A stretch of DNA of 41,818 nucleotides, taken from the NCBI RefSeq assembly GCF_001499735.1, contig NZ_LN848257.1:5005713-5047530 (forward strand). Reading direction: 5' to 3'. Positions 8,458 to 16,589 of this stretch are shown here, piece by piece. The notes below the pieces were generated by a model. The model worked only from the letters and a program-made list of their open reading frames with translations, had not been told where the DNA came from and searched no databases. Both the position numbers and the translations under genes were made by a program. The stretch comes from Thiocapsa sp. KS1. Its GTDB lineage: Bacteria > Pseudomonadota > Gammaproteobacteria > Chromatiales > Chromatiaceae. Numbering within the stretch: the stretch's first letter is position 1; each line of letters starts with the position of its first letter.

Positions 8458-9465
8458 TCAGAGCTTGCCCATGTCGTTCCCGGTCGCCTGATAGATGGAT
8501 TGGATCAAGTCCTTGCCGACCCGGTCCTCCATCTCGCGATGCACCTTCGCGAGGCGCTTCATCCACTCGGCCTTCTGCTCGGGGGTCAGCTCGATGATCT
8601 CGCTCTTGCCGCTCTCCTTGACGGCCACGAGGGCGTCCTCGTTCTCCTGCTTGGCGATCTCGTTCGCGTAGACGGTCGCTTCGGCCATCGCTTCTTCCAG
8701 GGCGGTGCGGATATCCGGCGGCAATCCCTCCCAGAAGGCCTTGTTTACGATGACGGCATAGCCCAGGTAGCCGTGATCGGATTTGGTCACGTACTTCTGG
8801 ACCTCGTGCATTTTCTGGGTGTAGAGGTTCGAGGGCGGATTCTCGGTGCCGTCGACCACCCCGGTCTGGAGTGCTTGATAGACCTCGGAGAAGGCCATGA
8901 CCTGGGGATTGGCGCCGAGGGCGCGCATCTGCTCGTCGAGCACCTTGGAGGACTGGATGCGCATCTTCATGCCCCTGAAATCCTTGGGCTCTTTGAGCGG
9001 CTTGTTCGCGCTCATGACCTTGAAGCCGTTGTCCCAGAAGGCCAGGCCCAGGATGCCCTTGTCGGTCAGCTTTCCGAGAAGCTCATCGCCGATCGGCCCC
9101 TCGGTCACCGCGTGGAGCTGGTCGTAGCCGTCGAAGATATAGGGCAGATCGAAGACCTCGAACTCCTTGACCCCGAGCGGGCCGAACTTAGCCAGCGAGG
9201 GTGCGAGCATCTGCACCGCGCCGAGCTGAAGCGCCTCGACCTCTTCCTTGTCCTTATAGAGGGTGCTGTTGGGATAGACGGTGACCTCGACCCGGCCGTC
9301 GGTCTTCTCCTTGGCCAGCTCGGCGAAACGCTCGGCGGCCTTGCCTTTCGGGGTGTCCGCGGCCACGACGTGGCTGAATTTGATGACGATGGGCTCGTCG
9401 GCCTGGACGACCGCGACAGACAGCACACACAGGAGTCCGATCAATAGGGAACCTGATTTCATCAT
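8458..9465 (-). CDS. dctP: TRAP transporter periplasmic substrate-binding protein, DctP family
   Basis: The 335-residue protein has a cleavable signal peptide (hydrophobic LLIGLLCVLSVAVV, cleavage probably after VQA) and a mature DctP fold: IKFSHVVAADTPKGKAAERFAELA, ALQLGAVQMLAPS, the MRIQSSKVLDEQMRALGANPQVMAFSEVYQALQTGVVDGTENPPSNLYTQ region with the arginine (in MRIQ) that binds the substrate carboxylate, and a long C-terminal helix. It resembles the C4-dicarboxylate (malate/succinate/fumarate) receptors more than the sialic acid or ectoine ones, but this is judged by eye. The start is the first of two adjacent ATGs; the ribosome-binding site is weak. It is first in the dctP-dctQ-dctM operon. 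Confidence 0.93.
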   Translation of the reverse strand: MMKSGSLLIGLLCVLSVAVVQADEPIVIKFSHVVAADTPKGKAAERFAELAKEKTDGRVEVTVYPNSTLYKDKEEVEALQLGAVQMLAPSLAKFGPLGVKEFEVFDLPYIFDGYDQLHAVTEGPIGDELLGKLTDKGILGLAFWDNGFKVMSANKPLKEPKDFRGMKMRIQSSKVLDEQMRALGANPQVMAFSEVYQALQTGVVDGTENPPSNLYTQKMHEVQKYVTKSDHGYLGYAVIVNKAFWEGLPPDIRTALEEAMAEATVYANEIAKQENEDALVAVKESGKSEIIELTPEQKAEWMKRLAKVHREMEDRVGKDLIQSIYQATGNDMGKL

Positions 9466-9724
9466 GGTTCGAATCCTCGATTCAGTGATTGGAGCTTGCT
9501 TATAGGTATCGCTATCCTGCCGCGGATCGACTCGGGCGACGCCGGGCGGGCCTCGTCAAGAACGCCATCGACAGTCGTGAATGAACGCCGGTGCACCGAC
9601 ATCGACCATCGTGGGCAATGGCGCGTCGAGTTTGCACCAGACGCCCCCCTTTGACTACCCCGAATCGCGCCCTCGATCGCGTTGGCGACGGGCTCCGAGG
9701 CGAAGAGGTTTCCTGCGTCCCGCT

Positions 9725-10597
9725 TCAGGTCCCGCCGATTCGGTCGTAATAGCGCGCGCGGTACAGCAAGCGCGGCTTTCGACCGTCGGTAAAGCCGGTG
9801 CGGGTGTGGAGCACATTGTTCGAGATCAGACCCCACCCGGATTCGAGTCGTCCCGCGAGGTGCCATGGCGAGGCTGTGTGCAGGATCTCTTTAAGACAGC
9901 TTACGGCCGCCGTCGTCGAGGAATCGTCGCGCCAGGCGATGTTGCGGCTGCGGTCCGTATAGCGCATGTGCAGGCGTCCGTCCGGGCGGATCGAGAAGAC
10001 CGGACCGGTCTCTTCGCGACGCAGCTCGACGCCGTCGACGATGTTGGCGGGTATCGTCATACAGCCCGGATGCATGAGGGCGCGGATGACGTCCGGATTG
10101 CGGTCGCGCACCAGGATATAGGCGATCTCGTGGTCGAGCAGCGCGTTTTCGCCGCCCGTCTCGGCGGGTTGGACGCAGTGCAGGAGCAGGCCGTGGATCT
10201 GCTGCTCCGGGGTGTTGTAGTAGCCGTCGGTATGCCAGGCGATGGGCCGATTGGAATAGGGGATGTAATCGCGGTGCGCGGCGTCGGTCTGAACGGTCAG
10301 GGAGGTCACGGCGTCCTCGTCCGCACCCCGATTGTGGTCGAGGCGGTGCAGACCGAAGCGTGCGCCGAGTGCGACCGGGATCGCCTTGTCCGGGTCGTCG
10401 CCGCTCGTGCCGATGTAGATGGCCATATTGGTGCGGCGACAGCGCTCGAGGATGGCGTCGTGCTCCGCATCGGTCAGGGTGCGTGGATCGCCGATCTCGA
10501 CGACCAAGTCCGTCAGGGCGGTCGGGGCGGACGCGAGCTTGCGCTCTTTCCAGCGTTGATAGGCGTTGTCGTCGTTGAGGTCGAAAGGTTGGCTCAC
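9725..10597 (-). CDS. TauD/TfdA family Fe(II)/2-oxoglutarate-dependent dioxygenase
   Basis: The 290-residue protein has the facial triad H122-x-D124 in AWHTDGYYN and the distal H264 in NNVLHTRTGF, with the 2-oxoglutarate arginine expected in RLLYRARYY at the C-terminus. The order and length fit the TauD/TfdA superfamily, members of which hydroxylate taurine, other sulfonates, 2,4-D or betaine-type compounds. Here the segment between the motifs is not close to TauD itself, so the substrate is unknown. It is transcribed in the same direction as the TRAP operon, 259 bp upstream of dctP, which may or may not mean that the transporter imports its substrate. Confidence 0.85.
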   Translation of the reverse strand: MSQPFDLNDDNAYQRWKERKLASAPTALTDLVVEIGDPRTLTDAEHDAILERCRRTNMAIYIGTSGDDPDKAIPVALGARFGLHRLDHNRGADEDAVTSLTVQTDAAHRDYIPYSNRPIAWHTDGYYNTPEQQIHGLLLHCVQPAETGGENALLDHEIAYILVRDRNPDVIRALMHPGCMTIPANIVDGVELRREETGPVFSIRPDGRLHMRYTDRSRNIAWRDDSSTTAAVSCLKEILHTASPWHLAGRLESGWGLISNNVLHTRTGFTDGRKPRLLYRARYYDRIGGT

Positions 10598-10961
10598 CGG
10601 GATCTCCGCAAAGTGTCGGGGAGCCGACCCTAGACGCCGCAGGTGATTTCGGCATTGATCCGCGTCAGTTGCGTCGACGAGCAGGGGGATCGGGTTCGCC
10701 GGCGGTTGTCCCCGGGTCCTGTGTCCGCTCGTGTGGATAAGCTGTGCGGGCGTAGGCTAAGCCGCTGGCGGGGTAGGGCGATCTCGGCGCTGGTCGGATC
10801 TTGACCGGTGTGGATGCGGCGGGGACGCGGCCGGCCGACGCTCGGTGTCTGCCTCGACGTCGTTGTCTATGTCGTTGTCGTTAGTCGATTACGACAACGA
10901 CAGCGATTAGATTCGGTGCTCAATTTGTCTCTGACAGCTTACTGACTCAGGAGGAAGGGCG
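10598..10961. other. 364-bp intergenic space with an 11-bp inverted repeat
   Basis: This lies between the divergently transcribed dioxygenase and Nudix genes. GTCGTTGTCGT at 10871-10881 is followed nine bases later by its exact complement at 10891-10901. The position, 60-90 bp upstream of the Nudix start, would suit an operator or a leader hairpin. The rest shows no coding pattern. The Nudix gene itself has a strong AGGAGGAAG ribosome-binding site just before 10962. Confidence 0.5.
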
Positions 10962-11426
10962 ATGCCCGTTCCGGTGACTCCGTTGCTTGCCGCCGATGCC
11001 ATCATCGAGCTTGTCGACCGACCAGATCGCCCCGTCGTGCTGATCGAGCGTCTCAATCCGCCCTACGGATGGGCCATCCCCGGCGGCTTCGTGGATGTCG
11101 GCGAGCGCATGGAGGCGGCGGCGATCCGCGAGGCCGCCGAGGAGACCGGGCTCGCGGTAACCCTGCGTGCCCTGCTCGGCATCTATTCGGATCCAGCGCG
11201 CGATCCGCGCGGTCATACCGTCACCGCGGTCTATGTGGCCGAGGCGCGCGGCGAGCCGCGGGCGATGGACGATGCAAGCGCCCTGCAGGTCTTCTCCCCG
11301 GATGCGCTTCCCCCGGTGCTGGCGTTCGACCATGCCCTGGTGCTGGCGGATTATCGACGTTGGCGGGCGGAGGGCGTACCTGCACCGCTGCGGCTCGATG
11401 GCGAGGGGGCCGACGACGGCGATTGA
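10962..11426 (+). CDS. Nudix hydrolase
   Basis: The 154-residue protein has a complete Nudix box GX5EX7REUXEEXGU: G42, E48, then R56-E57 and E60-E61 in REAAEETGL. It is preceded by WAIPGGFVDVGE, the form typical of ADP-ribose pyrophosphatase-like and general NDP-X 'housecleaning' enzymes. An N-terminal strand with VVLIERLNPPYG fits a small ADP-ribose/NADH-type subgroup, but the substrate cannot be fixed. The start has AGGAGG at eight bases. The gene is followed 138 bp downstream by a ferritin-like gene in the same direction. Confidence 0.9.
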   Translation: MPVPVTPLLAADAIIELVDRPDRPVVLIERLNPPYGWAIPGGFVDVGERMEAAAIREAAEETGLAVTLRALLGIYSDPARDPRGHTVTAVYVAEARGEPRAMDDASALQVFSPDALPPVLAFDHALVLADYRRWRAEGVPAPLRLDGEGADDGD

Positions 11427-11564
11427 TTCGGCAGATACGGGTGTGGGAATCGGCTATCCTGACTCGAGGTAAACCCAGTCCGACATGGACGGCTGTCTGC
11501 GCGTCGATGCACCCGGACAGACCGCGCCGAGCGGGCGAATCGGAACCGAGACCGGAGATTCCAG

Positions 11565-12215
11565 ATGCAAGCCGTGATCGACCGAGGCTTCTGCCTCAAA
11601 AATCCCATCAAGATCATCCGACTGTTCGGACTCGATGTCTTCTTCGGCATGCTCTTGAGCAAGGACAAGACCCTGCTGCAGCGCATTGCCGAGAAGTATC
11701 AGGCGCGGCGAGTACCGATGCCCGGCGCCGTCGGCAACGCCTACAAGCTCTCTGCCCTGTTCGAGTTCCGCGTGGCGCACATCTATGCGGCCATGGCGGA
11801 GCGCTTCAAATCCAACCCGGACGTACACCGCTTCTTTCTGGATCTGCGTGACGAGGAGATGGAGCACGGGCGGCTCATGCTCGCCTGTCTCTACCAGGTT
11901 GCCGTCAACCGCGAGGTGGAGTTCGTGCCCAGCGTGCGCGACCGAGAGATGCGCGAATCGCTCAACGCGCTGCGCGACATCGAGCGCCGTGTCCCAGCAA
12001 TGAGCCTGGACGAGGCATTCAAGGTCACGAACGAGCTGGAGGCCGGTGAGGTCAACGTCATCTTCGGTCGTCTGCTCACCCAGGTCGGCCGGGCAGAGAC
12101 CGAGCTGTTCGCCGAGCAGCTCAAGGGCGCGCAGAGTCACCCCGAGTCGGTCCCGAGACGGATCAAGGAGCTGAAGGCGCGCTTGGGTCCGGACGGACTT
12201 GCCGCCGCGGCCTGA
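11565..12215 (+). CDS. ferritin-like (di-iron four-helix) protein of unknown function
   Basis: The 216-residue protein lacks a signal peptide. A ferritin/rubrerythrin-like helical bundle is suggested by E67 (in ALFEFRVAHIYAAMAERF), the E98-x-x-H101 pair in DEEMEHGRLML, and the acidic helix NELEAGEVNVIFGRLL (E157, E159, E162), which could supply the second ExxE/H half of a di-iron site. The first ~40 residues (LKNPIKIIRLFGLDVFFGMLLSKDKTLLQRIAEKY) contain a short hydrophobic patch before the bundle. It could be an iron store, a peroxide-reducing rubrerythrin lacking rubredoxin, or an oxygenase. The ATG at 11565 has GGAG about seven bases upstream. Confidence 0.65.
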   Translation: MQAVIDRGFCLKNPIKIIRLFGLDVFFGMLLSKDKTLLQRIAEKYQARRVPMPGAVGNAYKLSALFEFRVAHIYAAMAERFKSNPDVHRFFLDLRDEEMEHGRLMLACLYQVAVNREVEFVPSVRDREMRESLNALRDIERRVPAMSLDEAFKVTNELEAGEVNVIFGRLLTQVGRAETELFAEQLKGAQSHPESVPRRIKELKARLGPDGLAAAA

Positions 12216-12225
12216 CACGAGCAGT

Positions 12226-12305
12226 GTAGGGTGGACAAGCGCAGCGCAGTCCACCAAGCGCCGTCGCAGGATCGGGTGGACTTCGCTTTCGCTCGTCCAC
12301 CCTAC
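12226..12305. repeat. dispersed palindromic repeat, GTAGGGTGG family, copy 2
   Basis: This 80-bp unit begins GTAGGGTGGACAAGCGCAGC and ends GCTCGTCCACCCTAC; the ends are inverted complements and an internal GGTGGACT/AGTCCACC pair extends the symmetry. It matches copy 1 at 2204-2284. It lies between the convergent ferritin-like and histidine phosphatase genes. Confidence 0.87.
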
Positions 12306-12350
12306 GGGCTGGTCTTAATGAACAGCGCACCCGGTTTGGTTGCGTCGGGT

Positions 12351-12977
12351 TCAGGGTCCGAACTCCAGCCGCCCGATCGGCTCGAGCTTGCCCTTGTCCC
12401 GATCGGACAGCTCCATCAACACCGCTTCACCCGAGGCGGGGTAGATGCCGCTGAGCGCCGTGACCGTCACCTGATGCGTCACCAATATGATGGGCTCGCC
12501 GTTCGGAGGTTGGTCCTCGAGGAACGCCTCGAGTGCGGCCAGATTCGGCCCGCGATCCCCTCGGCGCTCGAAGAAGGAGTTGAGGGCCGGCAGCGGCGTG
12601 ACCGGCCCGAGCCCCAGCAGCTCGGCCGTCTCCAAGCAGCGGCACCATTCGCTCGAATAGACCCGCGCCCGCTCGATCCCGCGCGCCCGCAGCCAAGCTC
12701 CGATGGATCTTGCCTGCTCGCGTCCCGCATCGTTCAGGTTGCGCTGGGTCGCGCAGTCGTCTAAACGGAATCCCTCCGGATCCCCCGTTCCAGGCGCGTA
12801 GGCGTGGCGCAGAAGCAGCACGGTACCGCCCTTCTGTAACCGTGCTGCGAGATCCGCGTCCTCGATATCCTGCGCTGCGATCGCCCCCGTGCCGAGGATC
12901 GCCCGGAGGACGATACAGAGAAGACAGAGGCTGCGGCATCCGAAGAGCCGAGAGCGCACCGGGGGAGTCGACAGCAT
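12351..12977 (-). CDS. secreted histidine phosphatase family protein
   Basis: This 208-residue member of the phosphoglycerate-mutase-like (branch 1) superfamily shows the catalytic R57-H58-A59 in LLLRHAYAPG, the conserved QRNLNDAGREQARSIGAWL, the acid region (SSEWCRCLETAELL) and the second histidine H168 in LVTHQVTV. A hydrophobic N-terminus (LFGCRSLCLLCIVLRAILGTGAIAA) looks like a signal peptide, so the protein is probably periplasmic. Similar small periplasmic histidine phosphatases occur in many proteobacteria with undetermined phospho-substrates. It is convergent with the ferritin-like gene. Confidence 0.85.
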   Translation of the reverse strand: MLSTPPVRSRLFGCRSLCLLCIVLRAILGTGAIAAQDIEDADLAARLQKGGTVLLLRHAYAPGTGDPEGFRLDDCATQRNLNDAGREQARSIGAWLRARGIERARVYSSEWCRCLETAELLGLGPVTPLPALNSFFERRGDRGPNLAALEAFLEDQPPNGEPIILVTHQVTVTALSGIYPASGEAVLMELSDRDKGKLEPIGRLEFGP

Positions 12978-13039
12978 CGCGGGTTTCGGTTTCTCTCTGC
13001 GTTCGTCGAATGTTCTCGTGTCGCTCGACCGCCGACGCC

Positions 13040-13987
13040 TCAGGTGCGAAAGGCACCGACGACGCGTGAGCCTGCGGTGACGACACCGAGGATGACGGCG
13101 CCCGCGAGCACGCCGACCAGCGCGTTGAACAGCGGCGTTGCCAGTGCCTCCAGGATCGGTCCGATCGTCGGGGCCGCGGCGGCGGCATGAGTCAAGAGAT
13201 GCAGAATGTCGTGCGTCCCCGGAAGCCCGTGGACCAGGATCCCGCCGCCGACCAGGAACATGGCGGCCGTCCCGACCACTGCAAGGATGCGCATCAAACG
13301 CGGTGCGGCCGCAAGCAGCAGGGCGCCGAGACGTCGCGCGAATCGGGTGCCGAGATCCTCGCCCGTGCGTTGCTGTAGATAGAATCCGGCGTCGTCCATC
13401 TTGACGATGCCCGCGACCAGGCCGTAAACACCGATCGTCATCAAGAGACCCACGCCCGTCAAGACCGCCACCTGCACGCCGAACGAGGCGCCGGCGACGA
13501 TCCCGAGCGTGATGACGATGATCTCCGCCGAGAGGACGAAGTCGGTGCGGATCGCACCCCGGATTCGCTCCTGCTCGAACGCGACCATGTCGACATTCGG
13601 GTCGAGGAGTGTGCGGGTCAGCTCCGCATGATGCTCATCCTCCTCCTCGTCATGGAGAAATTTGTGGGCTAGCTTCTCGAAGCCCTCGTAGCAGAGAAAG
13701 GCCCCGCCGAGCATCAAGAGCGGCGTGATGGCCCAAGGCGCGACGGCGCTGACGAGGAGCGCCGTCGGAATCAGGATCAGCTTGTTCTTGAGCGACCCGA
13801 GGGCGACCGCCCAAACCACCGGCAGCTCGCGCTCGGCGCGTATCCCGAGGACCTGCTGGGCATTCAGCGCCAAATCGTCCCCGAGCACGCCCGCGGTCTT
13901 GCGCGCGGCGACCTTGGTCATGACCGAGATGTCGTCGAGGACGGTTGCGATATCGTCGAGTAGGGTAAGCAGGCTGGCCCCGGCCAT
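13040..13987 (-). CDS. DUF808 family (YedI-like) inner-membrane protein
   Basis: This 315-residue polytopic membrane protein starts at the ATG at 13987. It shows the DUF808 signatures: MAGASLLTLLDDIATVLDDISVMTKVAARKT, then DDLALNAQQV, PLLMLGGAFLCYEGFEKL, and an acidic/His-rich loop (HDEEEDEHHAEL) before EQERIRGAIRTDFVLSAEIIVI. E. coli YedI is the reference member; its function is unknown. It is 34 bp downstream of the flavoprotein gene on the same strand, which suggests one transcript with cfa and the flavoprotein. Confidence 0.9.
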   Translation of the reverse strand: MAGASLLTLLDDIATVLDDISVMTKVAARKTAGVLGDDLALNAQQVLGIRAERELPVVWAVALGSLKNKLILIPTALLVSAVAPWAITPLLMLGGAFLCYEGFEKLAHKFLHDEEEDEHHAELTRTLLDPNVDMVAFEQERIRGAIRTDFVLSAEIIVITLGIVAGASFGVQVAVLTGVGLLMTIGVYGLVAGIVKMDDAGFYLQQRTGEDLGTRFARRLGALLLAAAPRLMRILAVVGTAAMFLVGGGILVHGLPGTHDILHLLTHAAAAAPTIGPILEALATPLFNALVGVLAGAVILGVVTAGSRVVGAFRT

Positions 13988-14021
13988 GGGATGTCGTCGT
14001 TTCGGTTGATGTGTGCGGATT

Positions 14022-15038
14022 TTAACCCGGATCCGGCGTTTCAACGGCCGGACTCGCGACCCGCTGTCTCGACAGTCCATACGCCAACGCGCGGCGCGGC
14101 AAGCCTGCGCCCAGGCTGTAGCGCGAGACGGAGTCCAGGCTGTATTCGCCGCCGTCGGCGATGGCATCGGCGGCCAGTATCCCGCTGCGGATCGCCGGGC
14201 CGATCCCTTCGGCCAGATCGCGAGTGGCGAGCCCGGCGGCATCGCCGACCAGGAAGGCGTTCTCGTGGCGGATCCTCCGCACCCCGTTCCTGAGGTAATA
14301 GGAATAGCCTTGCGGCTCGAGCGCTAGGTCCATGTCGATCAGCCGACGACGGCGCAGAGTCGCGACGAAATGCTCCCAATGTCGATGTATGCTCCCGCCT
14401 GTGTCTTGCAGCCGTTGCGCCATCCCCCCGACGCCGAGATTCAGATAGCCGTTCTGTTTGGGCACGTACCAACTGTAGCCGGGTAAACCCTTCTCGAAGA
14501 ACCAGAGGTGACAGTCCGGATCCTGCCAGGCATAGGGCAGCTCCTGCTCCAGTGCGGCGACTTGGAGCCATCGCGCACGCGGATTGATCTCGCGAAACAG
14601 CGACCGATACACCGGGCATGCCGTGCCGCCGGCGCCGACCAGGGCATCGCATTCGAAGCGGTCGTCGATGCGGTAGCCGCGGGGTATCCGCTCGATGTGC
14701 TTGACCTGGTGGGTGATGACCTCGGCCCCGGAGCGTTGGAGCAGCCAGTGGTCGAATTCCACGCGGCGAATCGAGTGCTGGGGCGAGCGCATCGTCAGAC
14801 CGATGCCGAACAGATGCGCCCTGGTGACCTCGAAGGTCAGGAAGCGATGCGGATAAGTCGCGATGTCCATCTCCAGGTCTGCGACGACCTCGGGCGTGAT
14901 CCAACCGGCGCAGAGCTTGGGTCGCGGGAAGACCGCCTTGTCCAGGATCAGACAATCCGGACCGCGTCGGCGCAGTTGCCATGCGCAGGACGCCCCCGCG
15001 GGTCCGCCTCCGACGATGATGACGTTTGTCTTGATCAC
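14022..15038 (-). CDS. FAD-dependent oxidoreductase of the geranylgeranyl reductase type
   Basis: The 338-residue protein is read from a GTG at 15038, which has AGGA six bases upstream; no ATG is suitably placed. The N-terminal Rossmann motif VIIVGGGPAGASCAWQLRRRG binds FAD, PKLCAGWITPE is the conserved cysteine loop of geranylgeranyl-reductase-like enzymes, and NAFLVGDAAGLATRDLAEGIGPAIRSG is the second FAD/ribityl motif. At 338 residues it is shorter than ChlP/BchP (about 390-400) and lacks their C-terminal part. Reduction or oxidation of an acyl or isoprenoid chain is the family theme. Its placement 58 bp downstream of cfa and just before DUF808 points to membrane-lipid modification, but the reaction is unknown. 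Confidence 0.82.
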   Translation of the reverse strand: MIKTNVIIVGGGPAGASCAWQLRRRGPDCLILDKAVFPRPKLCAGWITPEVVADLEMDIATYPHRFLTFEVTRAHLFGIGLTMRSPQHSIRRVEFDHWLLQRSGAEVITHQVKHIERIPRGYRIDDRFECDALVGAGGTACPVYRSLFREINPRARWLQVAALEQELPYAWQDPDCHLWFFEKGLPGYSWYVPKQNGYLNLGVGGMAQRLQDTGGSIHRHWEHFVATLRRRRLIDMDLALEPQGYSYYLRNGVRRIRHENAFLVGDAAGLATRDLAEGIGPAIRSGILAADAIADGGEYSLDSVSRYSLGAGLPRRALAYGLSRQRVASPAVETPDPG

Positions 15039-15096
15039 GAGCAGTCCTCTTGACGACCTCGATGATGGGACCGGAGGCATCCGGCCGCCCCGACGC

Positions 15097-16365
15097 TCAA
15101 TCCCGGTAGAGGTGAGCGCGTGTCCAGGCCATGTCGTTCTTGCCCGGGCGAGAGAAGAGGACCTGATAGAGCTCCAACACACCGGCGCGGAAACCGGCGA
15201 TGGACGCCGCGAGATAGAGCCTCCAGGCCCGCACGAAGAAGTCGTCGAACATCTCGCGGACGTCCGCTTCATGCGCCTCGTAACGCTTCAACCAATGCTC
15301 GATCGTCTTGGCGTAGTGGAGGCGGATGTTCTCCACGTCGACCACCGAAAGGCCCGGACCCTCGAAGATGTCCATCATCTTGCGCAGCGTCGGCGGATTG
15401 GCCCCGGGGAAGATGCGTCGCTCGTTCCAGGCGCTGGGCGGCTCCGGGCGGACCTGGCCGATCGAGTGAATGAGGCCGCGTCCGTCGTCCTTGAGTGCGC
15501 GATCGATCACTCGGCCCAAGGTCGCGTAGTGCTCGGCGCCGACGTGCTCGAGCATGCCGACCGAGACAAAGGCATCGTAGGTCCCTTGGATGTTCCGGTA
15601 GTCGTCCTCGATATACTGGATGCGATCGGCCAACCCCTCGGTCTTCGCCCGTTCGCGGGCATAGGCGATCTGCGAGGGCGAGATGTTGTAGGCCCGTACC
15701 TTGACGCCGTAACGACGCGCGAAGTGCCGCGCCAGCCCACCCCAGCCACAGCCCGCCTCGACCACCTCCTCGCCGGGTCGCAGCTGCAGCTTGCGGGCGA
15801 TATGGTCGAGCTTTGCTGCTTGGGCCTGTTCGAGCGTCGCGCTCGGGTCGGCGAAATAGGCGCAGGTATAAGCCATCTCGTCGTCGAGCCAGAGGCGATA
15901 GAAGTCGTTTCCCAGGTCGTAGTGGTGTTGGATGTTGTCGCGCGAGCCCGAAAGGCTGTTGCGTCGGGGTCGGGCGAGGCCGCGTTTCACGAACTGCTGA
16001 GTCATCCCGGGCCGGGTCCGTTTGACCTTGGCCTCGTAGAGCGCTTCGACGAAGGCGACCAGGTCACCCTCGATCCGGATGCGGCCCGAGCTGTAGCTGT
16101 CGCCGAATTCCAGGTTGGGATTGGTGAAGAGTCGCCAAAAGGTGGATCGATCGGCGAAGCGCATGCGTGCGACAGGGGTGGCGTGGGGGCAGCGGTAATG
16201 CTCCCGGTCGTCCCAGAGAAGGACGCTGATCGCCGGCTCGCCGAGCAGGCGCATGAACCGGTTGAAAAGCCACGTCTCGATCGGCCACACGGTATGGGTG
16301 TCTGTCCATGCGCCCCGATCGACCGATGCCGTTCCGTTCGACAGTGGGTTTTTGTCAGACTTCAT
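15097..16365 (-). CDS. cfa: cyclopropane-fatty-acyl-phospholipid synthase
   Basis: It methylates the double bond of unsaturated phospholipid acyl chains with S-adenosylmethionine to make cyclopropane fatty acids. The 422 residues from the ATG at 16365 (GAGGGG upstream) are longer than E. coli Cfa (382); an alternative ATG at 16425 would add 20. Visible features are the N-terminal lipid-binding domain, HYDLGNDFYRLWLDDEMAYTCAYF, the SAM motif VVEAGCGWGGLARHFARRYG, SVGMLEHVG, LIHSIGQ and RLHYAKTI. These hold the counterparts of the E. coli bicarbonate-site residues C139, E239, H266 and Y317. A serine (LAASIAGFRAG) replaces the non-essential C354. First gene of a likely cfa-flavoprotein-DUF808 operon, divergent from radA. 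Confidence 0.92.
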   Translation of the reverse strand: MKSDKNPLSNGTASVDRGAWTDTHTVWPIETWLFNRFMRLLGEPAISVLLWDDREHYRCPHATPVARMRFADRSTFWRLFTNPNLEFGDSYSSGRIRIEGDLVAFVEALYEAKVKRTRPGMTQQFVKRGLARPRRNSLSGSRDNIQHHYDLGNDFYRLWLDDEMAYTCAYFADPSATLEQAQAAKLDHIARKLQLRPGEEVVEAGCGWGGLARHFARRYGVKVRAYNISPSQIAYARERAKTEGLADRIQYIEDDYRNIQGTYDAFVSVGMLEHVGAEHYATLGRVIDRALKDDGRGLIHSIGQVRPEPPSAWNERRIFPGANPPTLRKMMDIFEGPGLSVVDVENIRLHYAKTIEHWLKRYEAHEADVREMFDDFFVRAWRLYLAASIAGFRAGVLELYQVLFSRPGKNDMAWTRAHLYRD

Positions 16366-16548
16366 GTCGCGTACCCCTCGTTTCGTTGAGCGTTGCAACC
16401 GACGGTCAAAGAATAGGGAATTCAAAGTCTTCAGTTCTTAAGAAAAATTAGTGTTCGGGATCGAATCAGTCAAGGGCCGAGCGCCGCGGGGTGCCGTCGC
16501 GAGGGCGTCATTCAGTCTGGTTTGGACCTTGAGGGGATCGGATCGGCC

Positions 16549-16554
16549 TACAAT
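16549..16554 (+). promoter_or_regulatory. probable -10 box of the radA promoter
   Basis: TACAAT at 16549-16554 is a good sigma70 -10 hexamer 35 bp before the radA start. The spacing to the best -35-like sequence (TTGAGG at 16529) is only 14 bp, so the -35 is either poor or elsewhere. The rest of the 224-bp space between cfa and radA has an AT-rich stretch near 16420-16450 that probably carries the cfa promoter. Confidence 0.4.
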
Positions 16555-16589
16555 GGCGCCCATTCATTTGGACGGATCGGGCATGCGTC

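Noticed and set aside
8173-9447. 424-codon plus-strand frame opposite dctP
   Set aside because: Antisense shadow; dctP has a signal peptide and clear family motifs.
14863-16389. 508-codon plus-strand frame opposite cfa
   Set aside because: Longer than cfa but without recognisable domains; the cfa frame holds the SAM-binding and active-site motifs.
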